Below, one piece after another: positions 47,287-61,500 of a stretch of DNA of 64,000 nucleotides. The notes under the pieces were generated by a model, which did no database searches, had not been told where the DNA came from, and saw nothing but the letters and a program-made list of their open reading frames with translations. Positions within the stretch are counted from its first letter, which is position 1. Each line of letters starts with the position of its first letter. The DNA is from Drosophila miranda (taxonomy: Eukaryota > Arthropoda > Insecta > Diptera > Drosophilidae): positions 6,262,001-6,326,000 of the forward strand of contig NC_046676.1 of NCBI RefSeq assembly GCF_003369915.1, read 5' to 3'. Position numbers and translations under genes: made by a program.

Positions 47287-49317
47287 GAGGGGGTGTGAGG
47301 CATGCACATGCCAAATGACATGCCAAAAGTTTACAAATTTTCATTTCAGAATTACAAGCTGTGACAGGCTAAGCAGGACTTGCGAGGCCCGGATAATCCT
47401 GCCCGAAGCGACTGCAGCTGCAATCAGTCGGGATCCCAGTATCAGGATCAGCCCCAATAGCAATATATCAAAATTCTTTGGCAGCTCGGCCGCGCCGATC
47501 GTCAGCAGGTGCTGGCTGGGCTCCCTCGATTGGGCAGCCCATCAAACGGATTGGAACACGCATTTGCAACATGCTACGTGCCACGAAAGCTGCAATTAAG
47601 TTTTGTTAATTTTAATGAAGCTCCTGCCGCATCTGCCAGTCCCAAAGAGGGGCGACAGTCCCCACAGACTGTTGTACGGATTCAAGCAGGACCAAAGCAA
47701 TGCCACGGGGAGCAGCTGCTCCCTTTTCTCGCTTAGGGGTTGCTCGAATGGTCCTGTCTCTGCGTCCCAGTGTCTCTGGTTATGCGATCTGCCAGTCCTG
47801 GGCTCCTTTTTTCTTTCATTTTAATTGAATACCCGCCGAATACGGCGAAATGTGTGTCTGCGATAGACATCTGAGGGGTTGGGTCCATGGACAAGCCAGA
47901 AAAGATGATCGGGAATGATTTTCAGCAAGCTGAAACTTTAACTAAGGCAGATGGCAAACGACAGCTTTGAATAGACAGAAATAAAAGGAAGATTATCAGG
48001 ATAATTGGATTCAAGGAGTTCGAGAAAACATTGATGTATACGGTCTGAATGTGAGCAGAGAGATTACAGTGGAGTACAGTGGAATGAAGCACAAAATACC
48101 AATTTAAGGCAGTCTTCACATGAGGTCTTCTCTCCATTCATTTAAGTTGAATAGTTGTAAAACTTGGATATTTTGTAGCCAATTGAATTATATTTTTCAA
48201 TTATGAATATTACTCCACAAATATTTCCATTCATCCAGTTTCAAATTAATTCCGTTCCATCATTCATCGCCAGAATCACAAATTGAATAACAAGCTCTTT
48301 AAATTTGATGAGCATTACTCCCCCATTATATTGATTTTATTTTGTTACAATTTTATGGAATTTATAGGAGATTCGCCCCCTCTCCCTCCCCTACCTTTTC
48401 CCATCATTCTTTTGCTTATCCAAAAGCAAACATAACACCAGAAGATGAGTGGCGCAGAGCAGTAGAGGAGTAGAGGAGTAGAGGAAGCAGCGGAACAAGG
48501 AGGAGTGGTAGTGGGGTGGTAGAGAAGACCATACCAAGAATTTACTGCGCTGGAAGGGAAGCTAGACAAATGCCAAGTTTACGCTGTCTGCGTGCCTGTG
48601 CGTGTCCGTGGGTCTGTCCGTCTCCTCCTGTCCCTCGCGGAGATGCGGACATGACAAGTCGAGTCAAGAGTCCTTTTGGCACCCCAATAAAATGTTCGCT
48701 TGGCCGTTTTTTTGCTTAACGAAGTGGAACTTTTGCGTGTGGCCGCCAATAAAATGTGAAGGAAAGCAAAAATGAAACATAATAACCGAAAAAAAATATA
48801 CCAGTACGAGTATACATATATCCACCGACCTGAAAGCGAATCCCCCGTCCAGGCAGTGGCCAGTGGGCATCATCTTTGGTCTGGATTTCCGACTAATTGA
48901 GGCCAGAGCTAAATAGCGATTTACACTGTCCGTTCAAACCATAATTCAATGGTTTTTCCCCGGGGCGGCCTCCTCGTGGCTCCTGGTCGTTCTCGTGCCA
49001 CGCCTTCTGTCCTGCTGTCAACGTTTAAATTGCGGTGACCGAAACAAATGAGGGGGATGCAGCAGGTGGAGCCGGACTGGTCTGCGGTGGGGTCCATTCA
49101 TTTCGGATGCAACATTTTAAATGATTTCCATGACTGGGACCGCATGCAATTTGCCGCTTGCAGTGCCACCTTCTGGCCAGGCACACACACACAAAACGCA
49201 CACACTGAATCCTGCCCAGCAAAGAGAGGAGGAGCAGTGCTTCTGTGTTTGTGGCAATCCTGGAAATTAACAACAGAGACTGCCGTTCAATGTTCGCACT
49301 TTTCACATGGCCTCCAC

Positions 49318-49382
49318 CCCAACCCCGGCCCCAGCCCCAGCCCAAGCCCCAGCCCCAGCCCCAGCCCTAGCCCCTCCTCTAG
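49318..49382 (+). repeat. CCCAGC-type hexanucleotide minisatellite
   Basis: About ten imperfect copies of CCCCAGC/CCCCAGCC. Both strands are open here by virtue of the repeat; no gene inferred. Confidence 0.8.
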
Positions 49383-51872
49383 CCACTGTTCCTGCTCCGG
49401 CTCCTGTTCATATTTCATTCTCAATGACGCTGACAGGACAATGCGGTAAGCGAGTGCCCGCCTGCCGGGCTGCATCCTTTGCATGCTCAGCAGTGCGTAT
49501 GGATGGGTGTGGGTGTGGATATGTGGCTGCCACACACGGATGCCAACTGATGAAGTTGCTGCCTCTTCCCTCAGGCTCTGCCCCGAACGCATAAATCAAA
49601 AGTTCAGAGTCAACAAATATGTGATTTCTGTGTCATTTCTCTCCATATCCATCTCTCTCTCTTTTCCCTTCTATCTGGCCCTATACCTCTCTCTGTTTAT
49701 TTTTTGCCACGGCAATATTTTGCTGAAAATTGTTCATAATTAAAAATAAATAAAAATCAAGCCACTCGACGGTGAACGGGATCCTTGAGAAGCCCTTTAG
49801 CTATTCAAATAAATACAGGAAATATGTGGAATCGAAATGAATGAGCAACCAGCACACAAGGGGGCAAGCTCTGTTAAAGAGGGGGTGAGGCAGTCAGCTG
49901 AAACGACACCTAGTGCGGTGCCCAAGTATTGACACCGAAGGAGCGAGTGGCAATCAAATTGGGTTCGGCGAAACGCTTGTGACTGCCTTACCTTCTGTTC
50001 AATTTACCTTTTATGGGGGAATGAATGGCACGCAAGCAGGGCTCGGGGAGAGAGCCAGGAATCGGGCCAGGAACAGGCATATGTTTTATTTGCAAACGGA
50101 AACGAGATGCTCAACCGGCAGCTGACAGTCGAGAGTCGTTATCCCCCGACCGCATTTCTTTTAGGCAAAATCGAACGGATGTGCAGGAAACCTCAAGCAA
50201 AAACACATTTCGCTCTGATCCTGGCATTTGTTTCCTTCTTCTTTTGTGGCAGCGGCAGCAGGAGCAGCAGGTGATATGTATAACGATTTCCGGCTTATGA
50301 TTTGACTTTCAATTGATGCCTGGTTCTGCTTCTGCTTTTGCTTCTACGCCTGGGTACGGGCTATCCGGTTACCTGCTTATCCTCCGGCCCGAACCGCTGC
50401 CCCGGCAACAACCCATTATCCTCACGGCTTAGTGGCCTGCCAGGGCGGGGCAGGGGTAATCAGCAAAGTTTAACTTTATGATTTCTGGCTTAGAGCAAAG
50501 CACAACGAGGCGTATACTCGATGCGGCTGTGACTCCTCCGGGAGGGTGGAGGATGGTGGATGGGGATGGGGATGCGGATGGAAGAATGGTTGTGGGACTG
50601 AGGGGTGGCACAATAAAAGCGTAAAGTGACAACAAAGCGGCAAACAACAAAATAAATAAATCACAAACAACAAGCAGCGCCAGCAGAAAAACACAAAAAT
50701 AGCGCACGAAAAAAGCAGCAGCAACAAGAGCTAAAAGGAGCCCAAAAATAAGAAAACAAGAAAAGACAGCGATTTAAGTGGACATCTCGACTAAAGGATA
50801 CCCTCCAAACGTAAACTGCCCAATAAATTGGAAGGCTCTACTTCATAAAGTCTCCAAGATCTTTTGTCCACGAGCAAAACCTATCCTTGTCCTCCACGAT
50901 TACCGGGTAGCACACGAAAAGAAAATAAAGAGAGCAAAAAAATAAAGGGAGCATAACAGAGACGAACAAAACAAAGCGAAACTTTTCTTTCCTCCTTAGC
51001 TGCTTTTTGTTCTTTGGCACGCAATTCATATTTCCTTGTCCCAAAGAAAATGTTTCATATGCCCACGAGGGAGGGGGGGAAGGCACAGCAGGGGCAGGCA
51101 GGGGAACAGGACTAAGTGGAGAGACCAGTTGACACAATGCAGCAACAAGGTGGGCGGTGGTGCACTCAGAGAAAAGGAATCAAAACCTTGTTAAGAGCTC
51201 CGATATCTTAAATTTTTTAAATGTAGATAATATTTTCTGGTGTCCTCTTGCAAGAAGGACTTTGAAATCAAAATCAATTAATTTTTACCATAGAAACTCG
51301 TTTCCATAAGTTTATTTCACATCCTATTGGGTGGAAACTGACTTGAGGCAGTGCTCAACAGTCCTTCGATGAAAGCTCTTATGCTTTTCATAATAAATTG
51401 CTGGAAACGAGATATGGGCTCCCCCAAGAGAGCACTCCACCAAGAGGCTTTCACAGTAAAAACATATGTAATACATTTGTAAAAGTGGTCTCAAAACTGA
51501 CATGGTTTGGGGATGGGATGCGATGCGATGCTCCGTTGTTGTATTCACTCAATTTGACAACTTTTTTGCTCAGTGTAGGAGTTGCCGCCAATGGAATGAA
51601 TGAACGAACAAACAACAGCGGAAACTTTTGTCATCCTTAGGCCAGCATCTCCTTCTTCTTCGTCTCATGCGACTTTTATTGTTCCTGCAGCGGTAAATGG
51701 TGAATGCCCCACCATTTGGTGGAGAATGTTGAACGGAGCGTGTCTGGAGTCGTTGCACGCTGAAATATTTGCGCTGCTCTGGTCTCAGTCCCATTCTTAA
51801 TTTATAATGACACCCGAAAAAGGTTCCAAATACAATCTCCAGGTGGCGGGGGAAGCTCCTGTGCATGACCTG

Positions 51873-51917
51873 TCCTGCTCCGAGTGCTGCTCCAGGTCCT
51901 GCTCCAAGTCCTGCTGC
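51873..51917 (+). repeat. CTGCTCCAGGTC 12-base tandem repeat
   Basis: Four degenerate copies of CTGCTCCRRGTC, in the gene desert. Confidence 0.65.
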
Positions 51918-54900
51918 CAGTCATTAGACTGCAGACGCCTGGAGTTGAAGCATTCTTGCATGTCCGAGACACATCGAATCACCTGAAGAAACTGAACGGA
52001 AACAAGAAAGGGTCCAACAATTGTCCTGGGCAGCCGCCAAAGTTTGCATATATTTTCCAAGGAATTTACGAGCTGTAAGCCAGAAAAGTTTTCACTTTCA
52101 GTTTGTTCTGCCTCACTTTTTGCCCGCTTCTTTTTCTTGTACGTAATTTACGATACAATAAATTTTGTCAAACATCTTTTCGACTTCTGGCCCGTTTGTT
52201 TGTGTTTGTTTGATAAGCCATTAGTCAAAATGACAAACGCTTTGGCTGATTCAAATTGAAAAGATTTACGTGGACCGAATGGCAGGCGAAACAAAGGATA
52301 AATGCAGGCTCCATTGCAAAGGAGCCATTCAACCGCTCAACTCGCAAATGCCGATAAGACCGCCACAAAGTGAAGGTCTTTAAATGTACGAGTGGGCTCA
52401 GGCATGTACATTTCTACTTATGTGTATTTTTTGTGAGCTAAATTTAGAATCGAAGGACAATCATGGCCTTGGAAAATCTCAGAAATAGCCTCAGCCTATG
52501 CACACGATATGGTAACTGAAATGATGTGAAATTATGCTTTCAGTTCCTTGAAGTAGTAGGAAAATAACCACTCCAAGAAGAAGATTTATTTTTTGGAGAA
52601 GGGGTTCGCATATAATACTAAATTAAATAGTGAATCAAATCGGTTTCCCTGTCCCGATGAAATTCAATCGAGCTCAAAGCGGTTTTGCTTACCACTAAAG
52701 AGTGCTCTAATCTGATTTGATTTATAATGTAAATTTTAAAGTTTTAACCAAAGTACCATTCAGTTCATGTGTGGGATCGCTGGAATATTTTAAGAGAATA
52801 ACGGGCCTCCGTATAGCCTCGATCTAAATGGCTTTAAGCTGTCTAATAAAAAATTCAAAAGCCGCTTTCCGCACAAACACGCTCATACATTGGAATTTTT
52901 AAGGGAACTCCTAGCGCAGGCTCTTTACTATTTCGCTTCGAACTGAAATGTTTCGCATTCAATGTTTGGTCCCCGACATTTTGGCCAGATTGTTGTTGGC
53001 CAGTTGTTGGCCTGGCCTGAAGCTTTGGGCTAGCCAAGCGCTGTTTTTTTTTGTTCTCTTCTTTCTGCGCAGTTTTTGCGATGGGTTTGGTCTGTTTCAG
53101 GGACCGGGAGCGGGAGCGGGACTGCCGGGGCTTTCATATCCTGCACTGGGGCAATTAAGTTCGTAATCTGAGCGACATCTGTGCATTGCACACAGCATCA
53201 GAAGCAGCAACAGGGATGTTTTTTGTTGTTTTTCTTTCCCCATTTTTTTTTTCAATATTTCGACGACGATTGCAGGGATTCTGAAGGGCTGCAGGGGGCT
53301 GAGGGACTTGGCATTGTTTACAGCTTGTTATTAACTCTTTCGAAATGTTTTTCGTTTTCGGCTGACCCCAGATGTGGCAGCGAGGCTTGTGATTTAAATG
53401 GAAAAAGCTGTAAAAGTGCTAATTGCTTAAATACCAGGGATCTGACCTCCCTTTACCCTCAGTGAGCCCCTCACTTCATCTGTTATACGGAATGTGCCCC
53501 TGAGTAAGTTCAGGTCTTAAATGCTTTGTCATTGGCCCCGACTTGACTCTAATTGAAGGTTATAGATGCTATGGGACCTTAAAGAGTGTGTTGGAAATGC
53601 GAAAACCGTTCACGGAAGCAAAAGGATATCAAATTTGCAGTTAAAAGACACGTTATGTAAATCTTTACATTATTGGCGACAACAAAGGAAACCCAAAGAG
53701 AATATTTGTTGTGTGATTCTGTCTGTGAATAGAACCATGAGGATAGCCTTGTTTTTACATATTTCATTAAATCCGAGAATAGGTGTACGAGTATTTGGTA
53801 AAAGCACAAAACCAACCAAAAGACTAGTTCAAAATCTACTTTATCTACTACTGTATCTACCAACTACCGTCTACATACATATGTGCACAGATTCAGGTCC
53901 TGCCTGAATGGACTGAGGCCGTCATTCCCAAATCTGACACATCTCAGAATTCGATATCAGTGTCTGCAGTAGGTCCAAACGAGAATCCCAGAGGGGTGTC
54001 GGTATTGACAGCTGCACGGCCTGGCATCTTCCATGCTCATACGCACACGCACACATGCTCATATGACTCCTGCATTGTTTGTCCTTCAGTCAGTGGGAGG
54101 GAGGAGGGGAGAAGTGCACGGCACAAGCGGCACGGCAACAGTTTCGTGCCGAGCGCTCTGCTCTACGTCGACCTGTCTATTAACCAATTTGAAAGCACTG
54201 CAGAAGTACTATGAGGCACCGTCTGAAATCCGAAAACCGAAAATCTGTTGAGTCGTCACAAAGGCTAGGCGGAGGGATGACAGCTGCGACGTCACAAAAC
54301 ATTCTAGGATACTTCTTTGTCCCGTTCCGTTCCGCCCATTTCTGCACTGCTCTGGCCTGGACTGCATTTGTGCTGCGCTGCTTGTGGGATGCAGATGTAG
54401 CTGTCCCTGCAGCTGTCGCTTCTTCTTCTACTTGTCCTTCTCCAGCCTCGTCTTCAATGGTTCTTTTTTGTTTGTTTGTGAGCATTAGCTCCCCTCCCAC
54501 TGTTTGTGGACTGCTCGTAGGGATTGTTTTTATGGCCCGTCAATGCGTGTCCGCTCGATGCCGGTCTCTCTTACAAAAAAAAGAGCGCAGAAAGCAAAGC
54601 CAAGAAGAGACCACAGGCTGCGCTTCTGCTACTGGTGCGTCGGCGGACCCCGTACACGTTGGGTAAACGGGTATACCAAATTAATGGAAGGGTTTGTACA
54701 AATTTGTAAAGGGCATTAGAAGACACGACCGATACAGCAGATACATAAATATATAATATATGTAGTATATAGTCCGTCGGAATGAACATTTATATACGGA
54801 GATTGAGCTCTTGCATAGATATGTATGCAGTTCCTGGTTAGAGGGTGTCTTGTAGTTGGGATGCCATTCCTCTCTTCGTTTTAATGTTTGTTGCTGTTGG

Positions 54901-55874
54901 GAAAAGTCAAAGGCAAAGAGAAACCAAAGTGGGAGAGAAACGGCGAAAAGTGAAGGCAGCCGTGCATCAACAGCAACAGCCTTGAGTGATAGCGACGTGT
55001 CTGTTCTTGTTATGAGGCTTGTGCCTGTGTGTGTGTGATCAGTGGAGCATGGAGCAACATGGCACGCTATGCCCCGAGTACAACTAGTTGAAACGACACG
55101 TAACGAAGCCTTGGCAACGCAGACAACAGCAAAAGCAAGGAACAGCAACAGCCTGGAACAGTAAGAAGGAGGCAAGGAAGAACAGGAGGGAGAAGAATAA
55201 GCAACGCGAGAAGCAGCAACAACAGCAGATTAAATCAGGTAGGAAATTTTCGTTCGAGTGGTAAATGTTTTGCACCTGCCGTTAGTCTGCTGCCGTCAGC
55301 AGCAGCGGCAGCCGCAGCAGCAGCAACGGCAGCCGGTTTGCCTCTGCTTGTGCTTGTGCCTCATCCTCAGCTGTTGCTTTCCTTAACGCTGTTGTTGTTG
55401 TTGTTGTTGTTTTTGGCTCTTGTTGCAGTTGTCAGCCAGATGATTAGTGCGCAGCCTGGAACTGCGCCTGCGCAGCGTTCTCGAGTATCCTTTATGAGAG
55501 ACATGCACGTATTTCTGTATTTTTTGGGTACACTGGCAGAAAAACAGACGAAGCAGTATCATCCTTATGAAAGCAGGGACACCTCATTAGGAATTATTAA
55601 CTAGAGAATCATCCGTTCAGTCTCTAATCCCTCATAGATCTCAGCAGTTCCGTTGTTTTCCATCTTGAGGATACAAATAATTGATAGCTTCCAGTGCATT
55701 TTCAATTTCTTCAACAAAACTGTCGCTGGACTAAATAATCGCGTGCTCGCTTTTGAGTTTTGCTTGCATGCCACAGAACTGGAACCTGTCCACGGCTCGA
55801 GTCGACTCGGCTCGTGTGTGCAGCTTGACTGACAATGGCTCTGGGCCGCTTGATGAGCCCTCATCATTTGGGAG

Positions 55875-55912
55875 GGAAAGGAGTGGAGTGGAATGGAACG
55901 GAATGGAATGAA
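55875..55912 (+). repeat. GGAAT/GGAGT pentamer run
   Basis: About seven copies of GGAAT, GGAGT or GGAAC in a row. Confidence 0.65.
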
Positions 55913-58103
55913 TTGGTCAGCGGCCAGAGACACCTGCTGCCCCCACTGTCTCGTCCACATCGAGGCGGCATTGATTGTGGAACCAGCATAAAAGGTGCTC
56001 GATGCCATCCAATTGGGATAAGGTTGAGGATCTCCATCGAATATGAGTGCAAATGAAATTTAAACTCCATGCTAGAGGGACTCGACTCTTGCCAACAGAC
56101 CAGTCGGACTTTCCAGGCCATTACCTTAATGTGCTGACCATAAAGCGAGCCATTCCAGGCCATTCCCAGCCAGGCCAGAGAGAGCATAGGAGCCAACGCC
56201 AACAATAACGGGCGACAGTGAAACAAATGTGAAAGGGGTAGGGGTAACGGCCGAGAAGGGAGCCATGCAAATGGCGGCAGCAACCACTCCCAGGTGAACC
56301 ACCCTGCTGCAACTTCCCCACCCCTGCCAGTGGCAGTGGCAGTGGCAGTGTGCAACAAGCTAGAACAGAATGACAGTAAACAAAGGCATCAAATTAAAAA
56401 CTAAACTGCGTCCACTCAAAATATGCAAACGGCTCCGAAGAGACCGAAGGGGGACCGACCAGATAGCCATGTGGTCAGCGCTTGATTATGCATCCATTGA
56501 TGATGGCCATCACAAAAGGGGTTGTCCAAGAGCACGTACCGTACCCGTACCCGTACCCATGCCCTACCCCATGCCGTGACCCATACAAGTATATTAAAAA
56601 GTAAAAACGAAAGCGAAAAAATATTGCAAATTGCATTGCAGCTCATGCAAGTGGCAAAAATGGCAGTCCCTTACTGGACTCGCCTCAACCCGATCCGAGG
56701 CGACCCGACCCAACCCGACCCGACTCCTATCTGTGCGCAGCGATGCGCGGATTCCATTCAGCTGACCCCCCATACCATGCCTACACCATTTATAGGTAGG
56801 AGAAATAAAAGAATGCATAGCCTGCAACACTTTTTCAGTGCGTAAGGCACCATTTCTGGCATATTTTTTGCAACACTTCCGACGACACAGCTCCATTGCA
56901 ACAATGTTGCTGCCCCGAGCCTATTATTTTGGGGATTTTGCTCGCTTTTTTGTCGAATGACTTCAACTGCATTCCTATTTTGCACTTTAAAGCTTTTCCG
57001 GCTTTTATGGCTGAAACTGACTAGAAAAAGAGAACATCTGGCCATCCACTAATCCTTGCCAGGATAACAATCCATTCTGACAACTACGAAAAAAGAAAAA
57101 CCAGAAAAATAGAGATTGCCGCAGGAATGAAAGAGAACTTGGGGCACATCAGATGCAGTCTGGTTGCAGTCAAATCTGGAGAGACAAGGTATGGGATAGA
57201 AATCAATAGAGAATTATTGGGATATCTTTTGATTTTGAAGCTGGTATGCAAAGCATTCTAAAGTAGGGTGAATTAGTAGATTCTTGAACAGGAGGTCCTA
57301 TTCAGATGAACAGGACCCAAAGACACGTACCTCTGTCCCAAAAAAATCTTTATTTCAAACTATATTATAAGGATCTCGTGCATTTCAGCCACAGCCTGGT
57401 ATTTCATGTTACCACTTCACATTGTGTTCCCAGCTCTGCTTGGACCTGGCCAAAGACCATTACCATTCCCCGCTTCCCCTACCCCCGTGCACTCCAACAT
57501 GTTTTCGCACTTTTACGTCTGCCTATGGGGCAGGGGCCTAACATCTGCCGTTTGCTGCTGCGGCTGCAGTTGCTGTCCTGTCTGAATGTTGATTCACCGC
57601 AAGCGCGCCATGTGTCAGAAGCAGGAACAGGAGAAGCAGCAGGACGACCAGGAACGGGCCATATGCAAACGCCATTTTTGCTTGCTTTGGCTAGGTCTGG
57701 CTGGAAGCCTTGAAGGCGAATCCGCACGGGAGATACTCTACAGATCATGATAGAGCTGAGAATCCTCTGCTTCGCAGCTAGATTGCTTTGCTCTTCTCGC
57801 CGCTCTCTTAAGTGTGCCAGCTGCTGCTCTCTTCGCCACGCTTCATGGAATCGGTTGTTCAGGGACGAACACTTGAAAGGTGTATTCCTAAATTTCCGCT
57901 CTTCGAGTCGCCAACTGTCGTTGAGCCGGAACAGGCGCTCTCTGTGCAAATGCCAGCCCTTGATTAAATACACCTTGGCACGAACCGAACACTGCTGCTT
58001 GTTGCATGCTCTTCAACCATAACTTCTCTCTCGGGTTCGGCTCTCTTAGCCTCCACCCGAAGCCTGGCTTCGTGCGCCCCGCTTCGGGCACGAACCAGCC
58101 GCG

Positions 58104-58112
58104 TATAAAAGG
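58104..58112 (+). promoter_or_regulatory. TATA box of the scabrous-like gene
   Basis: TATAAAAGG, a consensus TATA box, in GC-richer DNA. A start site about 30 bases downstream gives a leader of about 450 bases before the ATG at 58585. Just upstream, GGCACGAACC occurs twice (57977-57986 and 58086-58095), possible sites for one regulator. Confidence 0.7.
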
Positions 58113-58584
58113 CAGAGCCGACGACGCGGCGCCCAAGTCCTTCGACGACCGCCGCGCTGTCAACTTCGTTTGTCTTGGAGCAGACCCCCCCTACCATACA
58201 CCGTACACATTAAGAGTGAAGCGAGTGAAGAGTACAGTAATTTTGTTTCAGTGGACTTCGTTGCGCCTCGATTCGGGTGTCCCAAAGTGCAAAGCAGAGC
58301 GAAACAAGCGCGGGCCAGGCGGCAGGAATAATTGTAACATTGTTTGCCAGCGCCTTTATAGGGTGTTTAACTTTCACGCCCCTCCCCAAGCGTCTCCCCA
58401 GCCCCAACCCTACCCCAACCGAAAGTCGTTTGTGTCGGCATGCGTGAGAGCCATTTGCATAAATTCCACGTCTGACTCCAAATTTTTTTTCGCTGTGTGA
58501 ATGAGAAATTGCCAGACATTTCAGAGACCAGAAGAAGAAAGAGAAAGTTTCGCATAAATAAGCATTTAAATTGCCCCTGCAACA

Positions 58585-61500
58585 ATGGCTGCCTCCAACA
58601 TTTTGCGGCTAATTCTAGTGGCGGCGGCTCTGAGCTGTCCCGCGGTTGGAGCTGCCACCGCCGGCGTGGTGCTCAGCGACGTGAACAACATGTTGCGTGA
58701 TGCCGCCCGGGCCACCTCGGAGAACCCTGCCAAGGCAAAGGACAAGAAGGAGCAGGCGGTGCCCTCCAGTGTGGAGCTGCTGCGCTTCGTGGAGGATGCC
58801 GAAGAGGGCGAGGATAGCGAGGACGAGAGCCTCGGCTCCCTGGAAATGCTCTCCAGCGGACAGACCCTGCCCCAGACCCCGGACTCCACCTCCCCCATCA
58901 AGCTGGGCGATCAGGTGCGCCTGCTCTCCAAGCAGCTCAATGCCCTGATGATGCGGCGCCGCGAGGATTACGAGATGCTCGAGCACAATCTCCGCAAATC
59001 CCTGAGGCTCACCACGGACGCGGCCAGCGCTGATGCCGATATGCGGACGGAGCTGAACAAACTCAGGTAGGATGATCACTAAAACCATTCCATGTCTCCG
59101 TTCTAGGGGAGAACTCTGAGTTGCATTTGAATTGTTAATTAGGAGTCCGTGCAGTTGGTCAATGTCTTGCCATTAATTTGTGGCCCCAGAGGGAGAACTT
59201 TGAGCCAACTTTCTCCGAGTCCCCGAGACCTGGAGTCACGCAGAACTTCGACGGGTAACTTTTTCCCCACCTGCAGCTAGTGGGGGAATTAGTGGCCCTC
59301 CAAAATAGGCAACAGTTTTCATTGTACGCTGAGTTTAAATTTTTCCAGTTGCCCAAGTTTGTGTACGAACGGGGACTGTCTCCTCCTAATGCAAACAAAT
59401 CTTGTCGGGGGGAAGGGGCTAGGAAATCTAATCAGAGCTGAGCCACAAGCCACGAGCCATGTCCCTGTCCAAAAGCCCAGCCCAAGTTTGCGGAGTATTC
59501 GTGATTTGTTTTGTTGTCGTGGGACTGAGGCTGACTAATAATGATTGTCTCATCGAGCAGAACACACATTCATCAGTCCCCCACCTCTCTGGACTCTCTC
59601 TTGTCCCTTGGTGGTATCCGTATACGGCGTAAAAAATACGTAAAGACGGCACACAACACACTCTTAATTTACTGTACAAATAGCTACGGTTAGTCCGTGG
59701 TTGTTGCTGTCGTGGACATCGTAAACTTTGTCAGTGACACCGTAAATAATTCAGGACACGCGCACACACACATACGGAACGTACTCGTATATGCTATTTA
59801 GAGAGGAAAGGAGCTCCCGGGACAACCGCCAGTCAAACGTCATGTCAACTGTGGTTTATGTGATCCACTGGCCACACACTAAGCCAGTTCCTAGCAGTGC
59901 CCCCCTCCCCCCACACATCATTATCCGATTCGACTGTGTGGAGCGTCCTTTATGTTGTGCGTCCTGTCCTGTCCTGTTGGCTTGAGTAGATTTGATAGCA
60001 TACTCAGTTGGCTGGAGCTGGTTGGAGCCCTGCATCGGAGTCGGGCCCTCACTTTTGGTAATTAAATTGTGACCAGTAATCGCGAGGCTGATGCGAAGTC
60101 CAATGTGGATGTTGAGGCAGATGCCATCAGCCATCATCAAATCATTCCCAGATGCAGACACATGCACAGCCAAGCAGTGCTGCTGTGTGGAGCATTTTGC
60201 GTTTTCAATTTGCTCGCTTGTCATTGACAGCATTTCCAATTTTCACCTGAATGACGTGCCCTGTTTGGGAGTTTTTCTACATCTTCTTCCCGTCGTGTGG
60301 CTGATGGAAAATCCGTGTGGCAGTCAGGCGAAAAAAGCAATGCATGTTCCCATTTGTTTGACATTACAACAGTTTCCATTCGTAGGGGTTCTTCTACTTC
60401 CACCCTTTGTTTTCGAGTACAGAGGGGGCTAAAAAAGCGAATCTGCTTTTGGTTTACTTTGCAAAACATTGGGAAATTGGTAGTTTTAAAGCTGGATTAT
60501 TCCCGTAAAACTTTTGTACACTTTCACTCTACTATTCCACGTTCCCGCCCGCTTTTTAATTAAATACTCAAGTAATTATGATAAAAAATAACACAAAAAT
60601 GGTAGCAGAACTTTTACCACATGGATCGCAAAAGTTTTCCAAGTCATAAAATTAACAAAAACAGACACACACACACGGAAACAATTTGAAACATTGCGTA
60701 TACGCAGGCGGAAATAAAATCCCAACCAAATATGATGTGCGTATGTACAAACCAGAGAACAGGAGCAGGGCAGACAAACTTTTCTTTTTTCACCCCTACC
60801 CTGTTCTTGTGTCCTGCGTTTCTTGATGAAAATTTCATGTAGCTTTGCTCTTTTGACAGAGGAAAACAAGAGGATCAGGAGGAGGAGCAGGGAGGACAGA
60901 GGAGGCCGGAAAGGAAGCTGCAGCTTGCGCCAAAAACAAAACTTTTTTCCTACACTTTTGAATTTGTTGTGCTGCCTGCCCCTTCTTCTGCGGTGACTCC
61001 GGCTGTTGCTGCTGCTGCTGCTTATTCCGCTTCCTTCCAGCTGACTTCTTTAATTGTCTGAAATGCCACAAAAATGCGCCCAAGCTTTTCTTTCTCCGCC
61101 TACAACTGCCACAAGTGCTACAACATTTTTGTTATCAAAATTTAAACAACGTTTTTCCCAGCACTTGCCGCCATTTGTGGCTGCCACTCTCTTCTCGTTT
61201 TGTGGATTTTTGGTTAAAGTTTGTTTGCTTTTTTTTCTGTTAGATGACTTCTGTGATTTCCATTTGCACCGGACGTGGGGCGCCGTCTGCCCATGACTGA
61301 ATTTATTCCGCAATGGGAAATTGAAAATGTGCAGGAAAATGCAACGATCGGGGGGAGTACGGAGAGATTTAGTGGGTGTTGGAGCTTGATTATATGGCGG
61401 CTAAAATCCCATTAGCGGACCGCAAGGCAATTAGGTCGCCTGTCCGCTTGAAAATGTCAATTTAAATTAGATTTTCGGGTTTGGGGCCAGACAGAGCCCC

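Larger units (their letters stand above)
42482..58103. other. 15.6 kb gene desert, probable regulatory DNA
   Basis: No frame here has a convincing domain, signal peptide or exon structure on either strand. The region holds many short tandem repeats, runs of CAG/CAA-type triplets on both strands, and scattered proneural-type E-boxes (GCAGGTG at 47505-47511, GCACCTGC at 55272-55279). It lies directly upstream of the scabrous-like gene and is a likely enhancer field for it. An unannotated non-coding RNA cannot be excluded. Confidence 0.55.
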
